DNA of 6,470 nucleotides from positions 1-6,470 of the forward strand of contig CANQOM010000096.1 in NCBI GenBank assembly GCA_947625445.1, in the 5' to 3' direction. The position numbers were made by a program, and so were the translations under genes. The stretch's first letter is position 1, and each line of letters opens with the position of its first letter. The notes under the pieces were generated by a model that saw nothing but the letters and a program-made list of their open reading frames with translations, did no database searches and was not told the DNA's origin. This DNA comes from Candidatus Gastranaerophilales bacterium. GTDB taxonomy: Bacteria > Cyanobacteriota > Vampirovibrionia > Gastranaerophilales > Gastranaerophilaceae. Below are positions 1 to 4,950 of this stretch, in pieces.

Positions 1-255
1 TTTGCAGCATTTTCAATGATAGAATCAGGTGGTTGTAAAAAAATATTATTATGTGCAGGAGATACACCTTCAAAAGATATGTCCGAAGATAACAGAATTT
101 GCGCTCCAATATTTTCAGACGGAGGTAGTGCAACACTATTAGAATATTCAAAAGAAGAAAATCCTTCTTATTTTGACCTTGGTTCTGACTCAAATAGCTA
201 TGAATCAATCATAACACCCGCCCGGGGGGGGGTACAGACTAAGATTAAACTCTAA
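1..255 (+). CDS. 3-oxoacyl-ACP synthase III (FabH-like), middle part, 5'-truncated by window and frameshifted
   Basis: This is the first readable piece of a ketoacyl-ACP synthase III gene, whose product condenses an acyl-CoA with malonyl-ACP. Frame 1 is open from the window edge, so the ATG at 16 is an internal Met and not the true start. The visible protein has the family pattern that follows the active-site Cys: helix and SG turn (MIESGG), strand (KKILLCAGDTPSKD), DNR, then the FSDGGSATLL segment matching the FGDGAGA region of FabH. By comparison with E. coli FabH the catalytic Cys should lie about eight codons upstream of base 1, so it cannot be checked. At the nine-G run (224-232) the frame shifts and terminates at 253-255 after a short non-homologous tail (VQTKIKL). 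The real gene continues in another frame to 766. Family assignment is secure; whether the gene is broken, phase-variable or misread is open. Confidence 0.8.
   Translation, partial: FAAFSMIESGGCKKILLCAGDTPSKDMSEDNRICAPIFSDGGSATLLEYSKEENPSYFDLGSDSNSYESIITPARGGVQTKIKL
224..232 (+). repeat. Homopolymeric G9 tract inside the FabH-like gene
   Basis: Nine consecutive G follow CCCGCCC (217-223), making a 16-base all-G/C island in a gene that is otherwise about 70% A/T. Eight G keeps the gene in frame (reading T-P-A-R-G-G-Y-R); nine sends it to a stop at 253-255. Tracts of this length slip during replication and are the classic switch of phase-variable surface-modification genes, for example in Campylobacter. 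No other G or C run of comparable length was seen in the window. A sequencing or assembly error in the homopolymer is the main alternative. Confidence 0.9.
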
Positions 256-766
256 AAACCCTGACTATGAGCTTTTTGAGCAGTTTGTTTCAAAATATGG
301 GTATAAAACCGGATTAATTGATTTCTTTATGGATGGAGCCAAAATCTTTGAATTAACAATGGCTCATGCTCCAAAATCAATAAAAAGACTTTTAAAATAC
401 TCTTCTTTTTCCCAAAAAGATATTGATTTTTTAATGGTACACCAAGCAAATAAACAAATAGTTAACTCTGTTGCAAAGTTAAGCGGATTTACACCTGAAA
501 AAGCACCTTCAAGTTCATTTGAAAAGTTTGGTAATCAATCATTAGTATCAATCCCAATATCAATAAATCACAATTTTTATAATAAATTTTCAAACGGAAG
601 AATATTGTGTTGTTCTTTCGGAAACGGTTTCGCTTGGGCAAGTGCTATTTTTGAATTTAAAGATATATATTTATCGGGAATATCTGATTATAAAAATAAT
701 TCGGAAACAAAGAGTTATAAAGAACAAAAAGAATATTGGATAAAAAAAATAAAAGGAGAAAACTAA
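233..766 (+). CDS. 3-oxoacyl-ACP synthase III (FabH-like), C-terminal part after the frameshift
   Basis: This continues the FabH-like gene in frame 2. Directly after the G run the frame reads YRLRLNSKNPDYELF, then MDGAKIFEL at 329, the usual MDG-x-x-[IV]-F element. VHQAN (catalytic His codon at 440-442) and FGNQSLVSIPI (catalytic Asn codon at 533-535) supply the His and Asn of the Cys-His-Asn triad. With one G removed, the two pieces join into 254 visible residues, leaving roughly the first 80-100 of a normal 320-350 residue synthase outside the window. The Met at 329 lacks a Shine-Dalgarno and lies inside the fold, so independent translation is unlikely. The C-terminus extends about 30 lysine-rich residues beyond the typical family end. 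The stop directly abuts the acyl carrier protein start, suggesting that carrier is the partner. A specific substrate cannot be read from sequence. Confidence 0.82.
   Translation, partial: YRLRLNSKNPDYELFEQFVSKYGYKTGLIDFFMDGAKIFELTMAHAPKSIKRLLKYSSFSQKDIDFLMVHQANKQIVNSVAKLSGFTPEKAPSSSFEKFGNQSLVSIPISINHNFYNKFSNGRILCCSFGNGFAWASAIFEFKDIYLSGISDYKNNSETKSYKEQKEYWIKKIKGEN
753..758 (+). promoter_or_regulatory. Shine-Dalgarno for the acyl carrier protein gene
   Basis: AAGGAG lies eight bases before the ATG at 767, within the last codons of the FabH-like gene. It is the only strong ribosome binding site in this operon segment. The carrier protein could therefore be translated even when the synthase is out of frame. 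Confidence 0.75.
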
Positions 767-985
767 ATGACAAAAAATGAATTTTTGCTCAACATGCAAG
801 AAATAATTCAAACTGAAAATGAACTGAGTTATGAAACCGATTTAGAAAGCTTAGAAGAATGGGATTCTCTCGCAAAAATGGCTTTAATAGCATTCTTTAA
901 TTCTGAACTTAAAATACCTATTTCATTTGATGATGTTAAACAAATGAAAACAATAAAAGACATAGCAAAAAAGGCCTGTATTTAA
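767..985 (+). CDS. Acyl carrier protein (phosphopantetheine-binding)
   Basis: This small acidic carrier holds acyl intermediates on a 4'-phosphopantetheine arm. The 72 residues match the usual ACP length, and the attachment site is WDSL with Ser34 as the modified residue. It is flanked by the predicted helix I (NEFLLNMQEIIQ), the acidic loop (ETDLESLEEWD), helix II (LAKMALIAFFNSELKI) and a final helix (TIKDIAKKA). The EEWDSLAKM form is typical of dedicated ACPs in polysaccharide or secondary-metabolite clusters; primary AcpP usually carries DSLD. Its position between a FabH-like synthase and a FabG-like reductase suggests it carries the intermediate passed between them. The start at 767 abuts the upstream stop and has a good Shine-Dalgarno at 753-758. 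Carrier-protein function is near certain; the acyl group is unknown. Confidence 0.92.
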   Translation: MTKNEFLLNMQEIIQTENELSYETDLESLEEWDSLAKMALIAFFNSELKIPISFDDVKQMKTIKDIAKKACI

Positions 986-1741
986 ATGATAAAATTCACA
1001 TCTAAAAATATATTTATAGTAACAGGAGCAAGTTCTGGCATAGGAGAAGGGACTGCACTTTTATTAAATGAATACGGAGCAACAGTTATTGCAATTGCCC
1101 GAGATAAAAACAGATTAGAATTAATGAAATCTAAATCTAAATATCCTCAAAATATTCATATAGAAATAAAGGACTTAACTGAAGATATAGAGAATCTTTC
1201 AAAATATATTGGTGAATTAAGAAATAAATACGGAAAATTTCAAGGAATGGCTCATTGTGCGGGAGTCGTTGACATAACACCATTACAAGCAGTTACATAC
1301 GAACATATAAAAAAAATATTTGATATAAACTATTACGTTCCTATTATGCTTTTTAAAGGTTTCTGTGACAAACGAAATAATACAATGGAAAAATCCAGTA
1401 TAGTAGCCGTTTCTTCAATAGAGAAAACAATTTGTGATAAAGGGATGTTAATATATGCAGGAACAAAAGCTGCATTGAGTTCATCCGCTAAAGTTATTGC
1501 AAAAGAAGTAGCTAATAAAAATGTTAGAATTAATACAATTTCTCCATCTCATATTGAATCTGATATGACAAAAGATAAATTAAATAAAATAAGAAAAAAT
1601 TACCTTGAAACATATAAAGATATTTATCCTTTTGGTTTTGGAAAACCTCAAGATGTTGCTAATTTTATAGTTTTTCTTCTGTCAGATGATGCAAAATGGA
1701 TTACAAGACAAGATTATATAATAGATTGCGGACATATATAA
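986..1741 (+). CDS. SDR-family oxidoreductase (FabG-like 3-oxoacyl-ACP reductase candidate)
   Basis: This is a classical short-chain dehydrogenase/reductase of 251 residues, the standard length for the family. The Rossmann glycine motif is TGASSGIG (13-20). Arg39 at the end of the second strand favours NADP(H). D63 lies in the KDLT element, and HCAG (90-93) replaces the common NNAG. The catalytic tetrad is visible as N115, S144, Y157 and K161 (YAGTK). The ISPSHIESDMT segment sits where FabG-type enzymes have NxxxPGxxxT, so the usual PG is PS here. The terminal IIDCGHI corresponds to the family's DGG end. Its place beside an ACP and a ketoacyl synthase suggests reduction of a 3-ketoacyl-ACP to the 3-hydroxyacyl form. 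A sugar or polyol dehydrogenase remains possible because SDR substrates cannot be assigned from motifs. The start abuts the ACP stop, with only a weak AAGG upstream, so coupled translation is likely. Confidence 0.88.
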   Translation: MIKFTSKNIFIVTGASSGIGEGTALLLNEYGATVIAIARDKNRLELMKSKSKYPQNIHIEIKDLTEDIENLSKYIGELRNKYGKFQGMAHCAGVVDITPLQAVTYEHIKKIFDINYYVPIMLFKGFCDKRNNTMEKSSIVAVSSIEKTICDKGMLIYAGTKAALSSSAKVIAKEVANKNVRINTISPSHIESDMTKDKLNKIRKNYLETYKDIYPFGFGKPQDVANFIVFLLSDDAKWITRQDYIIDCGHI

Positions 1742-2248
1742 ATGAATAAAATAAAAGGAAAATATGTAAATTTAAGAGAAGTTGAACTTGAAGATGCTGA
1801 ATTTATACTATCTTTAAGATGCAATGCAAAAAAATCCAAATACCTAAATCAAACAGAAAATAATATAGAAAAACAACGAGAATATTTAAAAAAATATAAA
1901 AATCAAAATAAAGAATATTATTTTATAATAGAGGACAAAAAACAAAATTCCATAGGAACAATAAGAATATATGACATTAGAGAAGACAGTTTTTGCCCCG
2001 GAAGTTGGATATTAAAAGATTCAATCAGTCCTGAAGAAGCATTGGAAAGTGATTATCTTGCAAAAGTTTTTGCTTTTAAAATAACGGGAGCAAATAAATT
2101 TCATTTTGACGTAAGAAAAGGGAATAAAAAAGTATTAAAATTTCATAAATTAATGGGTGCTAAGATAATAAATGAAAATGAAATAGATTATTTTTTTGAA
2201 TGCCAGAAAAATGACTATTTAAATAACATAAAAAAATATTTATTTTAA
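1742..2248 (+). CDS. GNAT-family N-acetyl/acyltransferase (RimJ/RimL-like)
   Basis: This 168-residue protein has the layout of the RimJ/RimL-type GNAT family. It opens with VNLREVELEDAEFILSLR (9-26), a typical first strand and helix. A charged helical stretch follows (about 42-58), then the central antiparallel strands YYFIIED and SIGTIRIYDI (59-79). After SWIL (88-91) comes the acyl-CoA binding half, ending in VRKGNKKVLKFHKLMGAKI (124-142), where the N-x-x-V-x-x-F-H and M-G-A elements are family hallmarks. Close relatives, as I recall them, occur in O-antigen and flagellin-glycan clusters and acylate amino sugars. As last gene of an ACP/synthase/reductase operon it is the best candidate for the terminal transfer, though it could equally use acetyl-CoA. 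There is no clear Shine-Dalgarno; the start abuts the previous stop. It is very rich in Lys, Asn and Ile, in line with its A/T content. Confidence 0.82.
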   Translation: MNKIKGKYVNLREVELEDAEFILSLRCNAKKSKYLNQTENNIEKQREYLKKYKNQNKEYYFIIEDKKQNSIGTIRIYDIREDSFCPGSWILKDSISPEEALESDYLAKVFAFKITGANKFHFDVRKGNKKVLKFHKLMGAKIINENEIDYFFECQKNDYLNNIKKYLF

Positions 2249-2273
2249 AATATACTCAATATTTTAGTGAAAT

Positions 2274-2302
2274 TTGCTATAAAAGCTCCGGTACTGCATA
2301 AT
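2274..2302 (+). promoter_or_regulatory. Candidate sigma70-type promoter of metK
   Basis: TTGCTA (2274-2279, four of six to consensus) is separated by 17 bases from CATAAT (2297-2302, five of six), giving canonical spacing. Transcription would begin near 2308-2311, leaving a leader of roughly 50 bases. Matches are easy to find in A/T-rich DNA, but the exact spacing and the location in the only gap before metK support it. Confidence 0.5.
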
Positions 2303-2320
2303 TGATAAAATGATATATTT

Positions 2321-2332
2321 AGAGTAAACTCT
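2321..2332. promoter_or_regulatory. Perfect palindrome AGAGTAAACTCT in the metK leader
   Basis: Two five-base arms, AGAGT and ACTCT, flank AA. The site lies about 10-25 bases after the predicted metK transcription start and 30 bases before the ATG, a position from which a bound repressor could block early elongation. It may also be chance; no regulator is encoded nearby. Confidence 0.3.
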
Positions 2333-2362
2333 TATTAGTTATGGAATAGTGAAAGATAAAAA

Positions 2363-3634
2363 ATGAGTGCAAAAAGATATTTATTTACCTCCGAATCAGT
2401 AACGGAAGGTCATCCTGATAAAATCTGTGACCAGATTTCAGATGCAATATTGGATGAATTTTTAACAAAAGATTCAACCGCAAGAGTAGCTGCTGAAACA
2501 ACAGCAACGACAGGCATGGTTTTAGTTTACGGAGAAATAACATCATCTTGTTACGTAGATATTCCGCATATAGTAAGAACAACGATAGAAAATATCGGAT
2601 ATACAGGAAAATCTTCAGGAGGATTTGACAGTAAAACCTGTGCGGTAATATCAAGTATAGATGAACAATCCCCTGATATAGCAAGCGGGGTAAATAAAGC
2701 ACTCGAATCAAGAGAAAATAGTTCTTCAATAACCGAAAATGAATCTGATAATATAGGCGCAGGAGACCAAGGAATAATGTTCGGATATGCTTGCAATGAA
2801 ACTCTCGAACTTATGCCGCTTCCAATAAGTTTAGCTCATAAATTAACATACAGATTAAGTCAGGTGAGAAAAAAAGGCATTTTATCATATTTAAGACCTG
2901 ACGGTAAATCACAAGTTACTGTTGAATATGAAGATGATAAACCTTCAAGAATAGATACTATTGTTATTTCGACTCAACACGATGAAATAATAAACGGTAT
3001 TAAGGATAATGATAAAATACAACAAATAATAAGAGAAGACATTATTGAAAATGTAATCAATTATGTATTTGCAAAAGAACAATTAAAACCCGATGACAAA
3101 ACAAAATATTTAATAAACCCGTCAGGCAGGTTCGTAGTAGGAGGACCTCAGGGAGATGCAGGTTTAACAGGTAGAAAAATAATAGTAGATACATACGGCG
3201 GATATTCAAGACACGGCGGAGGAGCTTTTTCTGGCAAAGACCCGACAAAAGTGGACAGAAGTGCTTCATATGCGGCAAGATATGTTGCAAAAAATATTGT
3301 TTCCGCAGGGCTAGCCGATAAATGTGAAGTAGAACTTGCATATGCTATAGGAGTGGCTGAACCTGTTTCTATATATGTTGAAACCTTTGGAACGGGTAAA
3401 ATTTCTAATGAAGAAATAATAAAACTTATCAGATTAAACTTTGATTTAAGACCCGGGGCTATAATTCAATACTTTGATTTAAGAAACCTTCCTGCCAAAA
3501 ACGGGGGAAAATTTTATCAAAAGTTAGCCGCATACGGACATATGGGAAGAACTGATATAGATGTACCTTGGGAACATACAGACAAAGCTCAAACACTAAA
3601 AGAACAAGCAAAAAATCTCTCTTGCGGAGTTTAA
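2363..3634 (+). CDS. metK: S-adenosylmethionine synthetase (methionine adenosyltransferase)
   Basis: This cytosolic enzyme makes S-adenosylmethionine from methionine and ATP, releasing phosphate and pyrophosphate. All family signatures are present: SVTEGHPDK (12-20) with the ATP/metal residues H17 and D19, QSPDIASGV (102-110), the GAGDQGIMFGYA signature (132-143), NPSGRFVVGGPQGDAGLTGR (252-271), and the glycine-rich phosphate loop GGGAFSGKDPTKVDRS (285-300). The C-terminus AAYGHMGR and DVPWE is also typical. At 423 residues it is longer than the E. coli enzyme (384) but near the length of cyanobacterial versions. The ATG at 2363 places MSAKRYLFTSESV exactly where family members begin; the ribosome site is weak (GAAAG about seven bases before). 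It has its own 114-base upstream gap with a candidate promoter and is less A/T-rich than the upstream operon, so it is probably a separate transcription unit. No SAM riboswitch fits in the leader. Confidence 0.97.
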   Translation: MSAKRYLFTSESVTEGHPDKICDQISDAILDEFLTKDSTARVAAETTATTGMVLVYGEITSSCYVDIPHIVRTTIENIGYTGKSSGGFDSKTCAVISSIDEQSPDIASGVNKALESRENSSSITENESDNIGAGDQGIMFGYACNETLELMPLPISLAHKLTYRLSQVRKKGILSYLRPDGKSQVTVEYEDDKPSRIDTIVISTQHDEIINGIKDNDKIQQIIREDIIENVINYVFAKEQLKPDDKTKYLINPSGRFVVGGPQGDAGLTGRKIIVDTYGGYSRHGGGAFSGKDPTKVDRSASYAARYVAKNIVSAGLADKCEVELAYAIGVAEPVSIYVETFGTGKISNEEIIKLIRLNFDLRPGAIIQYFDLRNLPAKNGGKFYQKLAAYGHMGRTDIDVPWEHTDKAQTLKEQAKNLSCGV

Positions 3635-3650
3635 ATAAATTAATTTTCAC

Positions 3651-3755
3651 TCAACTAACGCATACACTCTCCGTCACCTCACTTCGATATAGTGCTTCCT
3701 TTGTAAAACTTTCGGCATTCCTTTATAAATTTACTACGACAGACTTTTTACAAAA
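3651..3755. repeat. Repeat-bearing segment between the convergent metK and cca genes
   Basis: The 99-base gap between the two stop codons is visibly richer in G/C than its surroundings. It carries a near-identical pair, TTCCTTTGTAAA (3696-3707) and TTCCTTTATAAA (3718-3729), starting 22 bases apart. It also has a nine-base inverted repeat, TTTGTAAAA (3700-3708) with TTTTACAAA (3746-3754), whose right arm lies inside the last codons of cca. A short hairpin, CACT/AGTG around a seven-base loop, occurs at 3680-3694. No stem followed by a T run qualifies as a clear intrinsic terminator. It could be a short dispersed element or a convergent termination region. Confidence 0.4.
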
Positions 3756-4939
3756 CAAATTTCATCCTGTTTAGTTGCAAGTTTACCCGCTATTTTTTCT
3801 TTTAATACTTCATCAAATATCTTGTTAAAATTCGATGAAGGCTGATATCCCAATTTAATTAAATCTTTACCTGTAATTTCTATTTTATAATTTCTTAATT
3901 TCTCTAAAAATTTTAATACTTTTTTGTCATTAGTTATTAAATAATAAGTACATAAAGTTAAATAATGTTTATCGTGAAATGATTTATAAATATCAAAATC
4001 ATTATTTTTAGGAGGATTATTAATCAATAATTTAGTTTCATTAATAATCTTTTTTTCTTCGGAAGTTAAATTTAAACGTTCAGAAATTTTTTCATCTTTT
4101 ACAAGTAATAACGAAAAATATATTAACCACTTATTTTCTTTATTAAAAATTCCATATTTACTAATATCATTAAACAAATTCTCATTAATTGTTTTAACCG
4201 GATTTAAAGTAACTAATTTATAAGCATTCGTATTTATTAATTCTTCATATAATCCTGATTTATTGATAGAAAAATACTGTTTTAATTCACTTTTAATTCT
4301 TTCCAAAGGAATATCAAGGTCAGGATTTTTTAAATATAACTGCATTAAAAAGAATGTTTGATTCTCATAATCAAAACCAAAACGAAATTTGAATTTCAAA
4401 GCTCTTATAATTCTTGAGGGGTCTTCAATAAAACTTCTATGATGTAATATGCGAATTTTTTTAGAATCAATATCAAATTTTGCAAGATAATAATCCTCTA
4501 ATTCAAAATTATTATCAGATGAAAGTTTTATAGCAAGAGTATTAATTGAAAAATCACGTCTTGGAACATCAAAACAAAGAGGGCAGCCAAAATCATAAGC
4601 AATTGGTAATTTCCCCGGAAAATCATATTTTTCTCGTCTTGTAGATGCAAAATCAATCTCGATTTTTCCATAAAAACAAACCTTTGCAGTACGCAAATTT
4701 TCTTGCGTGGAAATTATTTTACAATCTGATTTTTGTTCAAGAATTTTACAAAAACTTATTGCATCAGTTTCTACGGTAATATCTATATCTTTTGCAGGAT
4801 TATTTAAAAGAATATCTCTTACAACACCGCCTATAAGATAAATATTAACACCTAAATTTTCAGCACAGATAATAGCATCATTTAGTGCACACATTACCTC
4901 TTTGCCAAAAAAAGTTTTTACTTTATCGGATATAAACAC
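3734..4939 (-). CDS. cca: CCA-adding-type tRNA nucleotidyltransferase (class II, polyA polymerase family)
   Basis: This enzyme adds CCA, or part of it, to the 3' ends of tRNAs using CTP and ATP without a nucleic acid template. The 401-residue protein shows the class II order: YLIGGVVRD (34-42), the two metal-binding Asp in KDIDITVE (D51 and D53), IEIDFASTRREKY (93-105), RRDFSINTLA (127-136) and the nucleotide-selecting EDPSRIIRA (172-180). A helical C-terminal part follows, as expected for tRNA binding. The segment before RRDF carries CPLC (119-122) where acidic residues are usual. Some lineages, including cyanobacteria, split the job between CC-adding and A-adding enzymes, so this could be only one of the two. 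The frame begins at GTG (4937-4939), 11 bases after the upstream stop, with poor ribosome-site support. An ATG at codon 16 (4892-4894), closely preceded by AAAGAGG, is an alternative that loses no motif. Confidence 0.92.
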   Translation of the reverse strand: MFISDKVKTFFGKEVMCALNDAIICAENLGVNIYLIGGVVRDILLNNPAKDIDITVETDAISFCKILEQKSDCKIISTQENLRTAKVCFYGKIEIDFASTRREKYDFPGKLPIAYDFGCPLCFDVPRRDFSINTLAIKLSSDNNFELEDYYLAKFDIDSKKIRILHHRSFIEDPSRIIRALKFKFRFGFDYENQTFFLMQLYLKNPDLDIPLERIKSELKQYFSINKSGLYEELINTNAYKLVTLNPVKTINENLFNDISKYGIFNKENKWLIYFSLLLVKDEKISERLNLTSEEKKIINETKLLINNPPKNNDFDIYKSFHDKHYLTLCTYYLITNDKKVLKFLEKLRNYKIEITGKDLIKLGYQPSSNFNKIFDEVLKEKIAGKLATKQDEICFVKSLS

Positions 4940-4950
4940 ATTTAATGTCT

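Noticed and set aside
119..122. A possible zinc-binding site from the CPLC residues of the cca product (residue numbers; bases 4574-4585 on the minus strand).
   Set aside because: Only one Cys pair is visible and no second pair or His ligands lie nearby. It is a variation in a loop that differs among family members.
329..766. A separate 145-residue gene starting at the ATG at 329.
   Set aside because: There is no Shine-Dalgarno. The Met lies inside the conserved MDG motif, and homologous sequence continues upstream in the same frame to the G run. It is the end of the frameshifted FabH-like gene.
2246..2266. Eight-base inverted repeat TAAAATAT/ATATTTTA with a five-base loop directly at the GNAT stop codon, a possible terminator.
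   Set aside because: The stem is entirely A/T and is not followed by a T run. Such repeats are expected by chance in this composition, so an intrinsic terminator is not supported.
2303..2362. A SAM-sensing riboswitch in the metK leader.
   Set aside because: The leader after the predicted start is only about 50 bases and contains no multi-helix fold or conserved SAM aptamer elements that I can see.
2385..2796. Two minus-strand open frames opposite metK.
   Set aside because: They are antisense shadows of a clearly conserved coding sequence, with low-complexity Leu-rich translations and no ribosome sites.
3057..3650. Further minus-strand open frames opposite the 3' half of metK.
   Set aside because: The translations are Leu- and Phe-rich shadows of conserved metK codons without recognisable domains or ribosome sites.
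3568..3774. A 68-residue plus-strand open frame spanning the end of metK, the gap and the start of the convergent gene.
   Set aside because: It overlaps the conserved ends of both genes in other frames, lacks a ribosome site and has no family features.
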